This document shows positions 7,985 to 16,416 of a DNA stretch of 43,438 nucleotides, piece by piece. Position numbers and translations under genes: made by a program. The DNA is taken from positions 1 to 43,438 of the forward strand of contig CAPGBJ010000065.1 in assembly GCA_948616425.1 (NCBI GenBank). Reading direction: 5' to 3'. The notes below the pieces were generated by a model. The model searched no databases. It saw only the letters and a program-made list of their open reading frames with translations, and was not told the origin of the DNA. Every line of letters begins with the position of its first letter. Within the stretch, counting starts at the first letter, position 1. Source of the DNA: an uncultured Oscillospiraceae bacterium. Lineage in GTDB: Bacteria; Bacillota; Clostridia; Oscillospirales; Oscillospiraceae.

Positions 7985-8869
7985 ATGAAGAAAATTCTTG
8001 CTTTTGCCATGGCCACAGCTATGGTCCTGTCCCTAGCCGCCTGTGGCAACAACAACGGCGCCGACAGCTCCAAGGGCAATGTCTCCTCTGGCAGCCAGAA
8101 CTCTACCTCCGGCTCCCAGGAACCCAGCAGCTCCGGCTCTGGGAACTACGGCACATTCACCACCATTGAGGAGGGCAAGCTCCTCATGGCTACCAATGCC
8201 TCCTTCCCTCCCTATGAGATGACCGACGACAGCGGCAACATTGTGGGCATCGACGCCGAGATTGCCGCCGCCATCGCCGACAAGCTGGGCCTGGAGCTGG
8301 TCATTGATGACATCGACTTCACCGCCGCCCTGATCTCCGTCCAGGAGAACCGCCACGACGTGGTGCTGGCCGGTCTGACCTACCGGGAAGACCGGGACCT
8401 GGTACTGGACTTCACCGACAGCTACGCCACCGGCTATCAGGTCATCATTGTCAAAGAGGGCGACAATACCATTGCCGGCACCAATGACGACCTTCAGCTG
8501 ATCGACGCTGACGGCAATGTGCTGGAGAACATCCAGATTGGCGTGCAGGCCGGCACCACTGGCGAGACCTACTGCCAGGATGCCCACGGCGCGGAACACG
8601 TCACCTCTCTGGACAACGGTTCGGTAGCCGTTCAGACCCTGCTTAACGGCCAGGTGGACTGCGTTGTGATTGACAAGGGCCCCGCCCAGGAGTATGTAAA
8701 GGCCAACCCCGGCTTGGAGATTCTAGAAGCAGAGTACATCATCGAGAACTACTGCGCCGCCGTGGACGAGGGCAACGCCGATCTGCTCAACGCAATTAAC
8801 ACCGCGCTCAACGAGTTGATCAACGATGGTACTGTCAAACGGATCATCGACAAGTACATTACCGCTTAA
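7985..8869 (+). CDS. Amino acid ABC transporter substrate-binding lipoprotein
   Basis: 294 aa. The lipoprotein signal peptide has a KK N-terminus, a hydrophobic core and a LAAC lipobox with Cys20. A Ser/Gly/Asn-rich linker (about residues 21-52) follows, then an SBP_bac_3 domain: LLMATNASFPPYEMTDDSG, VGIDAEIAAAIADKLG, LAGLTYREDRDLVLDFT, and VQAGTTGETYC. This family binds polar amino acids such as His, Gln, Cys or Arg on the outer face of the membrane and presents them to the permease. Ligand identity cannot be read from sequence. First gene of an SBP-permease-ATPase operon; a strong hairpin separates it from the permease. Confidence 0.94.
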   Translation: MKKILAFAMATAMVLSLAACGNNNGADSSKGNVSSGSQNSTSGSQEPSSSGSGNYGTFTTIEEGKLLMATNASFPPYEMTDDSGNIVGIDAEIAAAIADKLGLELVIDDIDFTAALISVQENRHDVVLAGLTYREDRDLVLDFTDSYATGYQVIIVKEGDNTIAGTNDDLQLIDADGNVLENIQIGVQAGTTGETYCQDAHGAEHVTSLDNGSVAVQTLLNGQVDCVVIDKGPAQEYVKANPGLEILEAEYIIENYCAAVDEGNADLLNAINTALNELINDGTVKRIIDKYITA

Positions 8870-8884
8870 ACAATATACAACTCC

Positions 8885-8914
8885 GCAGAGGAGCGGCCTG
8901 GGCCGCTCCTCTGC
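8885..8914 (+). other. GC-rich intercistronic hairpin after the binding-protein gene
   Basis: GCAGAGGAGCGGCC (8885-8898) and its exact reverse complement (8901-8914), a 14-bp stem with no T-tract after it. In other transporter operons such hairpins stabilise the upstream mRNA or cause partial termination, so the binding protein exceeds the membrane parts. That role is inferred here. Confidence 0.7.
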
Positions 8915-8941
8915 CCTATGTTCAGAAAGAGGGGGAAAACC

Positions 8942-9712
8942 ATGGACCTGGCCCATTATTACGAGCTGTGGCGCGGTCTGATGCTGGCCAAGGAGGCCAA
9001 TTGGTGGCAGACCTTTTTTGTCCGCTTCTACCAAGCCTTTCTAGAGGCGGACCGCTGGAAACAGTACCTGCGCGGTGTGGAGACCACTCTGTACGTCACC
9101 GCCCTGGCCCTGTGCTTGGGCGTCATCCTGGGGGTACTGGTGGCCATGATCCGCACTGCCCACGACCAGCAGCGGCCTGGACAACGCAATTTTGCGCTGG
9201 GTGTGGCCAATCTGGTGTGCCGGATCTACGTCACCATCATCCGGGGCACCCCCATGATGGTACAGATCCTGATTATGGGCATGGTGGTCTTCTCCAGCAG
9301 TCGGAATTTCACCATGGTAGGCGCCCTCACCCTGGGCATCAACTCCGGGGCCTACGTGGCGGAGATCATCCGGGGCGGTCTGATGTCCCTGGACCAGGGG
9401 CAGTCGGAGGCCGGCCGCTCCCTGGGTCTGAACTACTTAGACACCATGCGCTTTATCATCATTCCCCAGGCCTTTAAGGCCATTCTCCCCTCCCTGGGAA
9501 ACGAGTTTATTGTCCTGCTGAAGGACACCTCTATGATCTCCGTTATCGGCGGCCAGGAGTTGATTTACGCGGCCCGGGGCGTCATCAACCGGACCTACGA
9601 CGCCATGTTCCCCCTGGTCGGCAGCGCGGTGGTCTATCTGGTGCTTGTACTGGTGTTCAGCTGGCTCCAGGGTAAGCTGGAAAGGAGGCTGCGTCAAAGT
9701 GATCGACGTTAA
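8942..9712 (+). CDS. Amino acid ABC transporter permease (HisM/GlnP type)
   Basis: 256 aa from the ATG at 8942, preferred over an in-frame ATG at 8918 because AGAGGGGGAAAACC precedes it whereas the upstream one follows directly on the hairpin. The core is a His/Glu/Gln/Arg/opine permease domain: YLRGVETTLYVTALAL near residues 39-54, VTIIRGTPMMVQILI, and the ATPase-coupling EAA loop SEAGRSLGLNYLDTMRFIII followed by PQAFKAILPSLGNEFI. About five membrane segments. The extra N-terminal stretch of about 40 residues is soluble and acidic. Overlaps the ATPase gene by 14 nt. Confidence 0.93.
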   Translation: MDLAHYYELWRGLMLAKEANWWQTFFVRFYQAFLEADRWKQYLRGVETTLYVTALALCLGVILGVLVAMIRTAHDQQRPGQRNFALGVANLVCRIYVTIIRGTPMMVQILIMGMVVFSSSRNFTMVGALTLGINSGAYVAEIIRGGLMSLDQGQSEAGRSLGLNYLDTMRFIIIPQAFKAILPSLGNEFIVLLKDTSMISVIGGQELIYAARGVINRTYDAMFPLVGSAVVYLVLVLVFSWLQGKLERRLRQSDRR

Positions 9713-10421
9713 AAATCTGTCCAAGTCTTTCGGCAGCCATCTGGTACTGGACGACATCTCCGAGCACATCTCCCCCGGGGAGAAGGTGGTGGTCATCGGT
9801 CCATCCGGTTCGGGCAAGTCCACCTTTCTGCGCTGCCTCAATCTGCTGGAGACCCCTACTAAAGGGACCATCACCTTCGAGGGCACCGTCATCACCGATC
9901 CCAAAGTGAAGATTGACAAGGTCCGTCAGCAAATGGGCATGGTATTCCAACATTTCAATCTCTTCCCCAACATGACCATTCGGAAGAACATCACCTTGGC
10001 TCCGGTACGCACCGGCCTGATGAAGCAGGCAGAGGCCGACGAGGTGGCCGCTCAGCTGCTCCAGCGGGTGGATCTGGCGGACAAGTCGGAGGCCTATCCC
10101 AACCAGCTGTCAGGCGGACAGAAGCAGCGCATCGCCATCGTTCGGGCCCTGGCTATGAAACCCAAGGTAATGCTCTTTGACGAGCCCACCTCCGCCCTGG
10201 ATCCGGAAATGGTGGGGGAGGTTCTGGACGTGATGAAGGAGCTGGCCCAGGAGGGAATGACCATGGTGGTGGTCCCCCACGAGATGGGCTTTGCCCGAGA
10301 GGTGGGCAGCCGGGTCCTCTTCATGGACGGCGGGCACATTTTGGAGCAGAACACCCCACAAGCTTTCTTCGACCACCCCCAGAACCCTCGGACTCAGTTG
10401 TTTCTCTCGAAAGTCCTGTAG
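9699..10421 (+). CDS. Amino acid ABC transporter ATP-binding protein (GlnQ type)
   Basis: 240 aa from a GTG at 9699, chosen because AAAGGAGG lies 10 nt upstream and the product then begins MIDVKNLSKSFG, the standard start for this family. Walker A GPSGSGKST, Q-loop MVFQHFNLFPN, signature LSGGQKQR, Walker B VMLFDEPTSALDPE, and the H-loop (VVVPHEMGFAREV; the residue before the His region is V-P rather than the usual V-T) are all present. It hydrolyses ATP to drive import through the preceding permease. Last gene of the operon; a hairpin follows at 10478. Confidence 0.95.
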   Translation: MIDVKNLSKSFGSHLVLDDISEHISPGEKVVVIGPSGSGKSTFLRCLNLLETPTKGTITFEGTVITDPKVKIDKVRQQMGMVFQHFNLFPNMTIRKNITLAPVRTGLMKQAEADEVAAQLLQRVDLADKSEAYPNQLSGGQKQRIAIVRALAMKPKVMLFDEPTSALDPEMVGEVLDVMKELAQEGMTMVVVPHEMGFAREVGSRVLFMDGGHILEQNTPQAFFDHPQNPRTQLFLSKVL

Positions 10422-10477
10422 GCGCAGCCGCAGCCCCCATGGCATGTTTCTTTTCCCCGCCGCATATAGGTCTGTTA

Positions 10478-10506
10478 GGACCGCCCCGCCTCTGGCGGGG
10501 CGGTCC
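10478..10506 (+). other. GC-rich hairpin just upstream of the AGCS symporter start
   Basis: GGACCGCCCCGCC / GGCGGGGCGGTCC, 13-bp perfect arms around TCT, ending 8 nt before the symporter start and not followed by T residues. It could be a weak terminator for the ABC operon or a hairpin that hides the next ribosome-binding site. Confidence 0.65.
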
Positions 10507-10514
10507 ATCCTGTG

Positions 10515-11897
10515 ATGAGGTGGTATGCGGTGGATTTCTTGGCACGGATGGCAGACGCCCTCTGGAACCCCTGGCTGCTGGGGCTGTTCCTGTTGACGGG
10601 ACTGGTATACTCCATCGGTTCCGGCTTCTTTCAACTCTTTGAATTTCCCACTTGGTGGCGCTCTACAGCAGGCACGCTGCTTCAACCCCGGAAGAAATCC
10701 ACCTCTGGACTGTCCCCCCTCCAGGCCCTGGCCACCGCCCTGGCCTCCACCATGGGTACCGGTTCTATCGCCGGAGTGGCCTCCGCCCTCACCCTGGGCG
10801 GGCCAGGGGCGGTGTTCTGGATGTGGGTCTCCGCTGTGCTGGGGATGATGACTTCCTGTGGCGAGAAGCTGCTAGCGGTACAATACCAGCGTCCCGGCCC
10901 AGATGGTTCCCTGAGAGGCGGCCCCATGTACTATCTGCGGGACGCAGTGCGCTCCCCTCTGTTGGCCACCTGTTTCTGTCTGGCCTGCATCCCCGCCACC
11001 CTGGCGGGCGGCAATCTGGTCCAATCCTCCTCCATTGCCTCCAGCTTGGAGGCAGCCTTTGGGTTGCCCCGCCTGCCAGTGGGCCTTGTCACCGCGCTTC
11101 TGGCAGGGGCGGTCATGGTTGGCGGACTGGGGCGAATCGCTGTGGTCTCCTCCGCCCTGGTGCCCGCCATGGCGGTGCTGTATCTGGGCAGCGGCACTCT
11201 TGTGTTGCTGCATCATTGGGAACGGATACCTGAAGCCTTGGAGCTGATCTTCTCTCAGGCCCTCTCTCCCACTGCAGCCGCGGGGGGCGGGGTTGGCTGG
11301 ACAACGGCGGCCGCTCTGCGGTATGGGGTGGCCCGAGGCGTCTTTACCAACGAGGCCGGACTAGGCACCTCTGCCATGGCCCACGGGGCAGCCCGGACAG
11401 CTTCCCCCGCTCAACAGGGAATGTGGGGGATCTTTGAGGTATTTTTGTCCACCATGGCAGTCTGTACTGTCACCGCCCTGGCAATCCTGGCCAGCGGTGT
11501 GTGGGACCCCTCCTCCCCCGGCGTTTTGACGGCCGCCCCTCTCACCACTGCCGCCTTTGGCTCCGCCTTGGGTCAAGTCGGCCAGGGCGTGGTGGCCCTC
11601 TCCCTGCTGCTGTTCGCCTTCTCCTCCATCCTGGGGTGGAGCTATTACGGCGCGCAGTGCCTGGAGTTCCTCTCCGGAAACAGGCTGCTGCCTGCCTACC
11701 GCGCCCTGTTTCTGCTGTGCACACTGGTGGGAGCCATTTGGGAGGGCGCCGGACTCTGGCAGCTGGTTGACCTGTGCAACGCGCTGATGGCCCTCCCCAA
11801 TTTAGCAGCACTGCTCCTTCTGGCTCCCCAGGCCCTGGCAGAGCTGCAAAATTGGAATTCCCTTGTCAAAGCGCAGAAAATGGAAAAACCCTATTGA
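10515..11897 (+). CDS. Alanine/glycine:sodium symporter (AGCS family)
   Basis: 460 aa, the usual length, with about ten or eleven hydrophobic segments. Family signatures are present: IGSGFFQLFEFPTWW (close to the AGCS G-[TS]-[RGF] region), ALATALASTMGTGSIAGVA (the sodium/substrate-binding loop, usually G-T-G-N-I-x-G-V-A), FTNEAGLGTSAMAHGAA and a late LGWSYYGAQCLEFL. Members import Ala or Gly with Na+. The start is uncertain: GTG-ATG at 10512/10515 follows a hairpin and lacks a clear Shine-Dalgarno sequence; ATG at 10548 is an alternative. The stop codon overlaps the -35 box of the acpP promoter. Confidence 0.9.
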   Translation: MRWYAVDFLARMADALWNPWLLGLFLLTGLVYSIGSGFFQLFEFPTWWRSTAGTLLQPRKKSTSGLSPLQALATALASTMGTGSIAGVASALTLGGPGAVFWMWVSAVLGMMTSCGEKLLAVQYQRPGPDGSLRGGPMYYLRDAVRSPLLATCFCLACIPATLAGGNLVQSSSIASSLEAAFGLPRLPVGLVTALLAGAVMVGGLGRIAVVSSALVPAMAVLYLGSGTLVLLHHWERIPEALELIFSQALSPTAAAGGGVGWTTAAALRYGVARGVFTNEAGLGTSAMAHGAARTASPAQQGMWGIFEVFLSTMAVCTVTALAILASGVWDPSSPGVLTAAPLTTAAFGSALGQVGQGVVALSLLLFAFSSILGWSYYGAQCLEFLSGNRLLPAYRALFLLCTLVGAIWEGAGLWQLVDLCNALMALPNLAALLLLAPQALAELQNWNSLVKAQKMEKPY

Positions 11898-11922
11898 CAG
11901 GCGAGGCAAATGTGCCTATCAT
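11894..11922 (+). promoter_or_regulatory. Promoter for acpP(-rnc)
   Basis: TTGACA at 11894-11899, 17-bp spacer, TATCAT at 11917-11922. The -35 box overlaps the stop codon (TGA, 11895-11897) of the symporter gene. Confidence 0.75.
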
Positions 11923-11969
11923 AAGGACAGAAAATGTGCATTGGCACAAGACAGAAGGAGCGACACATT

Positions 11970-12203
11970 ATGATCTTTGAAAAGCTGGCTGCCCTGATTG
12001 CCGAGCAATTCAATGTAGACGTGGACAGCATTACCAAAGAGACCTCTTTTTCCGACGACCTGAACGCCGACTCTGTGGATATTGTGGACCTGTCTATGGC
12101 CCTGGAAGAGGAATTTGGCATTGAAGAACTGGATGAAGATGAGGCCTCCTCCATAACGACAGTGGGCGATCTGGTCCGTTTTCTCCAAAATAAGATCGAC
12201 TGA
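11970..12203 (+). CDS. acpP: Acyl carrier protein
   Basis: 77 aa from the ATG at 11970 (AAGGAGCG upstream), the typical ACP size; an upstream in-frame ATG at 11934 would add 12 atypical residues. The phosphopantetheine attachment site reads DLNADSVDIVDLSMALEEEF, with Ser in DSVD (DSLD is commoner). The protein is acidic and four-helical. As holo-ACP it carries acyl chains in type II fatty acid synthesis. It is followed by rnc, a very common pairing in Firmicutes, with a hairpin between the two. Confidence 0.95.
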   Translation: MIFEKLAALIAEQFNVDVDSITKETSFSDDLNADSVDIVDLSMALEEEFGIEELDEDEASSITTVGDLVRFLQNKID

Positions 12204-12216
12204 CAACAACTTTACT

Positions 12217-12241
12217 GGAACTCCGCTTAGGGCGGAGTTCC
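12217..12241 (+). other. Hairpin between acpP and rnc
   Basis: GGAACTCCGC (12217-12226) and GCGGAGTTCC (12232-12241), 10-bp perfect arms around TTAGG, with no T-tract. Since RNase III cuts double-stranded RNA and often regulates its own mRNA, this stem just upstream of rnc could be an autoregulatory cleavage site, though 10 bp is short for a good substrate. Confidence 0.6.
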
Positions 12242-12262
12242 GCCTTGCTCAAGGAGTTTCAC

Positions 12263-12934
12263 ATGAAGACATTAGAAGAAAAGCTTGGCTATACCTTTCA
12301 AACCCCTTCGCTGTTGGAAAACGCCCTTACTCACAGCTCTCGGGCCAATGAGAGCCGGGGTAAGCTGTGCAGCAATGAACGGCTGGAGTTTTTGGGGGAC
12401 TCGATCTTAGGAATGGTGGTGGCCGACCACCTGTTCCGCAGCCACCCCGATCTGCCCGAGGGAGATCTGACTCGCACCCGGGCCGCCCTGGTATGTGAGG
12501 AAAGCCTAGTGGAAGTCGCCCGAGAATTGAATTTGGGAGAATATCTTCGTCTGGGCAAGGGGGAGAACTCCGGCGGAGGTCGGGAGCGTCCCTCCATCCA
12601 AGCCGATGCTGTAGAGGCTGTTCTGGCCGCAATCTATCTGGACGGCGGCATCGGGTCCGCCCGGAAATTTATCCAAAAGTTTATCCTCAGCCGGGAGATT
12701 GCCGGGCTGACCAAGCCCCTGGACCACAAGACCGCCCTTCAGGAACTGGTCCAGCGGGAGAGCGGCCAGGTGCTTCAATATCGGCTGGTGGGGGAGGAAG
12801 GACCCGACCACAACAAACGCTTCTATGTAGAGGTTGACCTCAATGGCGTCCCCGTCGGCTCTGGCTCTGGCCGGAGCAAAAAGGAGGCGGAGCAGATGGC
12901 CGCTGCCGCTGCCATCGAGTCCCTATCCCACTAA
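12263..12934 (+). CDS. rnc: Ribonuclease III
   Basis: 223 aa from ATG 12263, with AAGGAG just upstream. An RNase III domain with the signature NERLEFLGDSILGMVVADHL (metal-binding Glu and Asp) and the second catalytic acidic cluster AVEAVLAAIYLDGG, followed by a double-stranded-RNA-binding domain (DHKTALQELVQRE... GSGRSKKEAEQMAAAAAIE). It processes rRNA precursors and cleaves structured mRNAs. Terminated by a strong hairpin; the next gene is convergent. Confidence 0.97.
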   Translation: MKTLEEKLGYTFQTPSLLENALTHSSRANESRGKLCSNERLEFLGDSILGMVVADHLFRSHPDLPEGDLTRTRAALVCEESLVEVARELNLGEYLRLGKGENSGGGRERPSIQADAVEAVLAAIYLDGGIGSARKFIQKFILSREIAGLTKPLDHKTALQELVQRESGQVLQYRLVGEEGPDHNKRFYVEVDLNGVPVGSGSGRSKKEAEQMAAAAAIESLSH

Positions 12935-12941
12935 AACAAGC

Positions 12942-12977
12942 AGGAGGCTCCCCCAACCGGGGAGCCTCCTTTTTTTC
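12942..12977 (+). terminator. Intrinsic terminator after rnc
   Basis: AGGAGGCTCCCC / GGGGAGCCTCCT, 12-bp perfect arms with CAACC loop, followed by about eight T residues. Confidence 0.95.
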
Positions 12978-13031
12978 AGGATGTACAGATTTTTCCAGTG
13001 CGGCATATCAAACACGCCGCTGTCCGCTATA

Positions 13032-16000
13032 TCACTTCTTAAAAAAGCCAAATAGACCGCCCTTTTTGGGCTTTTCCTTGGCCTTGGGGGGCTGGGGCTC
13101 TGGTGCAGCTTCGGGCGGAACATAGGTGTAGGCCCCCAGACCGTCCAGCCGCTGAAGCGCATCCTTAGCGCCGCGGAAGCCCAAATTTGCGGCCTGGCGG
13201 TAGAGGGAACGAGCCATCGTCTCGTCCGCCTGAACTCCATGCCCCTCCTCATAGCACTCGCCCAGCAGAAACAGGGCCCGGGGCTGTCCTCGGTCGGCAG
13301 CCTTTTGGAACCATTTTACCGCCTCATCGTCATCTTCTTCCACGCCGATACCGGTGTAATAGCAGTAACCCAGGTTACACATCGCGGTGACATTGCCGTT
13401 TTCAGCGGCCTGGCGGTAATATTCCGTCGCCTTCTGTTTATCCTCTGCCACTCCTTGGCCCATCTCGTAGCACAGGCCAACCATACACTGGGCTCGGCTG
13501 TTTTCTTCCTCCGCCGCCCTTGTAAACCATTGGAACGCCTCATCGTAGTCCACTTCTACCCCGATGCCCTCGTAGTAGCAGTAGCCCAGATTGCATTGGG
13601 CGCGAGTCAGGCCCCGCTGGGCCGCTTGGCGATACAACTCCACCGCCTTAGCCTTGTCCTCTGCTACCCCGATCCCCACTTCATAACAAACCCCCAGGGA
13701 GCAGGTACCCAAAACGCTGCCGTTCTCATGAGCCTGCTGGTAGAGCTCCGCTGCCTTACTGGCATTCTTCGCCACACCATAGCCATTCTCATAGCACTCC
13801 CCCAACAGCTGTTGGGCCCGAGGATAGCCCTGCGCCGCGGACTTCTCAAACCAGTGGAAGGCCATCTTGTTGTCCTCTTCTACCCCGATGCCCCGGTAGT
13901 AGCAGAACCCCAAGTTACATTGGGCGCGGGCATGTCCCCTCTGCGCGGCCTTGGTGTACAGCTCTACCGCGTGGGCCTCATCTGTCGGCACGCCGGTGCC
14001 TAATTCATAACACAGGCCCAGGGAGCACAGGGCAGGGGGATAGTTCCCCTCCGCCGCCTTCTGGTACCACTCCACAGCCTGGAAAATATCTTCCTCCACG
14101 CCATAACCATTCTCATAGCACTCGGCCAGCAAGCACATAGCGCGGGGATATTCCCGTTCCGCCGCCTTGGAAAACCACTTTACCGCCTCTGTGTCGTCCT
14201 CTTCCACCCCAATGCCACGATAGTAGCAGAACCCCAGGTTGCATTGGGCGCGGACCACACCGCGTTCTGCGGCCTGCCGATACAACTCCACTGCCTTGGC
14301 TTTATCCATCTCCACCCCGTCGCCGTACTCATAGCACACTCCAAGGGCACAGGTGGCAGGAGGATAATCCTGTAGGTGGGCAGCGGTATACAGCTCCACC
14401 GCCCGCTTCAGATCCATTTCCACCCCATAACCGTTCTCATAACATTCCCCCAACAGCTGTTGGGCCCGGGGGTACTCCTGTTCAGCGGCCTTTTGAAACC
14501 ACTTCACCGCCTCCTCGTCGTCCTCCTTCACGCCGATGCCTTGGTAGTAGAAAAATCCCAGATTGCACTGGGCACGGGGATACCCCCGCTCCGCGGCCTT
14601 AAGATAGAGCTCCCTCGCTTTGCCCTTATCCTCCGGTACACCTCGGCCAAGCTCATAGCACAGGCCCAGGGAACACATGGCGGGCACATGTCCTCTGTCG
14701 CTGGACTGCTGATACAGCTCGACCGCTCTCTCCATGTCCTGCTCTACACCATAGCCATTTTCGTAGCACTCCCCCAACATCTGTTGGGCCCGGGGGTAGC
14801 CCTCCTCAGCGGCCTTCGCAAACCATTTGGCCGCCTCGTCATTGTTTTCCTCCACCCCGATCCCCTGGTAATAGCAAAAACCAAGGTTGCACTGGGCCCG
14901 AACGTCCCCCCGTTCGGCGGCCTGGCGGTACAGTTCCACTGCTTTCTCCTTATCCATCTCCACCCCGGAGCCCATCTCATAGCACAGGCCCAGGGAGCAG
15001 GTGGAGGATGGGTAGCCCATCTCATGGGCTGCTGTATACAATTCAACTGCCCGGGCGACATCCCGCTCCACACCATAACCGTTTTCATAGCACTCGGCCA
15101 GCAGATGCTGCGCTCTGGGGTAGTCCTGCTCAGCCGCCTTCGCAAACCATTTGGCCGCCTCGTCGTTGTCCTCCTCCACCCCAATAGCCTGATAGTAGCA
15201 GAATCCCAGGTTGCACTGGGCGCGGGGCATTCCTCGCTCAGCCGCCTGGCGGTACAGCTCTACCGCCCGCTTCAGATCCCGTTCCACCCCCTGGCCCAGC
15301 TCATAGCACAGACCCAGAGAACACATAGCGGAGGTATACCCTTTCTCCACCGCCCCCTGATACAGCTTTACCGCCCGGTCGAAATTCTGCTCTACACCAT
15401 AGCCCCGGTCATAGCACTCCCCCAACAGGAACATGGCCCGGGGGTACTCCCGCTCCGCAGCCTTTTCAAACCATTTTACCGCCTGTTCCGGTCTCTCCTC
15501 TGTCCCAATGCCTATGTAGTAGCAAAACCCCAAATTGCACATGGCGGGGGGATAGCCCTGGTCCGCCCCTTCCCGATACAGCTCCAGCGCCCTGGCTTTG
15601 TCCTCCTCCACACCGGTTCCCATCTCATAACACAGACCCAGAGAGCAGGCTCCATCAGGGTAGTGCTGTTCATAGGCGGCCCGATACAGTTCTACGGCTT
15701 TATCCACGTCCTTTTCCACACCGTAGCCATTCTCAAAACATTCCCCCATCAGCACTTGCGCCCGGGGATAGCCCTGCTGGGCCGCCTTGGCAAAGAGGAC
15801 AGCCGCCTCATCATTGTTTTCCTCAAACCAGATACCCTGATAGTAAAAATATCCCAAATTACATTGGGCGGGGGCGTAGTCCTGGTCTGCTGCCTCCTGA
15901 TACAGTTCAGCAGCTTTCCCTTTGTCCATCTCCACCCCGTGGCCCAACTCATAACAAAGGCCCAGCTCACAGATGGCGGGTAAATAACCCTCCGCCGCCG

Positions 16001-16355
16001 CCGCGGAAAACAGCTCTGCCCCCCGGACCATGTCCTTATCTGTGCCGATACCACGGACATAGCACAGACCCAAGTAGTATTGGGCAGCGATACTGTCTCC
16101 ATCGGCCCCTCTGTTGAACCAGTAAAATGCCTTCTCCCCATCCTTGGGGGCCCCGTCTTCCCCATAATAGTAGCTGCGGCCTAGGCGATATTGGGCATCC
16201 AGGTCCCCGTCTTCGGCGGCCGCCTGGAGCGCCTTCAGATCCTCTTGCTTTTTTTCCGCCATATCGGTCAGACTATTCATCACCTTGGGGTCGATGTATA
16301 TCATTACCGAATCCCGGTCAAAGGACTCTGGGTTTTTACTGATTTCTTCCGCCAT
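13032..16355 (-). CDS. Giant Sel1-like repeat protein, 28 repeats
   Basis: 1107 aa. After a 54-residue N-terminal region, 28 Sel1-like repeats (TPR-related alpha-alpha hairpins) run from residue 55 to 1063, every one 36 residues long except the first (37); a 44-residue tail ends in a Pro/Lys-rich linker and GGLFGFFKK. The repeats fall into three types in fixed order: (a) CNLGFCYYQGIGVEED-DEAAKWF, (b) LLGECYENGYGVE-D--RAVELY, (c) CSLGLCYELGxGVEEDKxKAVELY, so the real period is 108 residues, seven complete a-b-c triplets. Near the C-terminus one type-b repeat is skipped. Types a and c carry two Cys each, type b one. No signal peptide or membrane segment, so probably cytosolic. Sel1 proteins are protein-binding scaffolds; partner unknown. 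RBS AAAGGAAG; 61 nt after rpoD, same strand. Confidence 0.93.
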   Translation of the reverse strand: MAEEISKNPESFDRDSVMIYIDPKVMNSLTDMAEKKQEDLKALQAAAEDGDLDAQYRLGRSYYYGEDGAPKDGEKAFYWFNRGADGDSIAAQYYLGLCYVRGIGTDKDMVRGAELFSAAAAEGYLPAICELGLCYELGHGVEMDKGKAAELYQEAADQDYAPAQCNLGYFYYQGIWFEENNDEAAVLFAKAAQQGYPRAQVLMGECFENGYGVEKDVDKAVELYRAAYEQHYPDGACSLGLCYEMGTGVEEDKARALELYREGADQGYPPAMCNLGFCYYIGIGTEERPEQAVKWFEKAAEREYPRAMFLLGECYDRGYGVEQNFDRAVKLYQGAVEKGYTSAMCSLGLCYELGQGVERDLKRAVELYRQAAERGMPRAQCNLGFCYYQAIGVEEDNDEAAKWFAKAAEQDYPRAQHLLAECYENGYGVERDVARAVELYTAAHEMGYPSSTCSLGLCYEMGSGVEMDKEKAVELYRQAAERGDVRAQCNLGFCYYQGIGVEENNDEAAKWFAKAAEEGYPRAQQMLGECYENGYGVEQDMERAVELYQQSSDRGHVPAMCSLGLCYELGRGVPEDKGKARELYLKAAERGYPRAQCNLGFFYYQGIGVKEDDEEAVKWFQKAAEQEYPRAQQLLGECYENGYGVEMDLKRAVELYTAAHLQDYPPATCALGVCYEYGDGVEMDKAKAVELYRQAAERGVVRAQCNLGFCYYRGIGVEEDDTEAVKWFSKAAEREYPRAMCLLAECYENGYGVEEDIFQAVEWYQKAAEGNYPPALCSLGLCYELGTGVPTDEAHAVELYTKAAQRGHARAQCNLGFCYYRGIGVEEDNKMAFHWFEKSAAQGYPRAQQLLGECYENGYGVAKNASKAAELYQQAHENGSVLGTCSLGVCYEVGIGVAEDKAKAVELYRQAAQRGLTRAQCNLGYCYYEGIGVEVDYDEAFQWFTRAAEEENSRAQCMVGLCYEMGQGVAEDKQKATEYYRQAAENGNVTAMCNLGYCYYTGIGVEEDDDEAVKWFQKAADRGQPRALFLLGECYEEGHGVQADETMARSLYRQAANLGFRGAKDALQRLDGLGAYTYVPPEAAPEPQPPKAKEKPKKGGLFGFFKK
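13167..16193 (-). repeat. Tandem 108-bp / 324-bp coding repeats
   Basis: The DNA underlying the 28 Sel1 repeats. Adjacent 108-bp units are diverged, but units three apart are clearly more alike, giving a 324-bp super-period. Such an array is prone to unequal recombination; the missing type-b unit at residues about 955-990 is consistent with one such loss. Confidence 0.85.
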
Positions 16356-16416
16356 TGCAATTAGCTTCCTTTCTCTGTTTTAATTTGCCCCGCAGGCTTT
16401 TCAAGGGTACCGCCAA

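Noticed and set aside
7985..10421. Assigning the ABC importer to a named amino acid (cystine, glutamine or arginine)
   Set aside because: The binding-protein motifs are general for SBP_bac_3; ligand residues cannot be resolved by eye.
10421..10515. Riboswitch (glycine or similar) before the AGCS symporter
   Set aside because: The 90-bp gap contains only a simple hairpin; no conserved aptamer core could be recognised.
14376..15983. 535-aa plus-strand open frame
   Set aside because: Antisense shadow of the Sel1 repeat array; its apparent internal repeats only mirror the coding repeats.
13167..16193. CRISPR-like regular repeats
   Set aside because: Period is 108 bp throughout with coding divergence and no spacers; it is the Sel1 protein array. 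The 21-bp array at 21226-21345 is likewise coding. No CRISPR or cas genes were seen.
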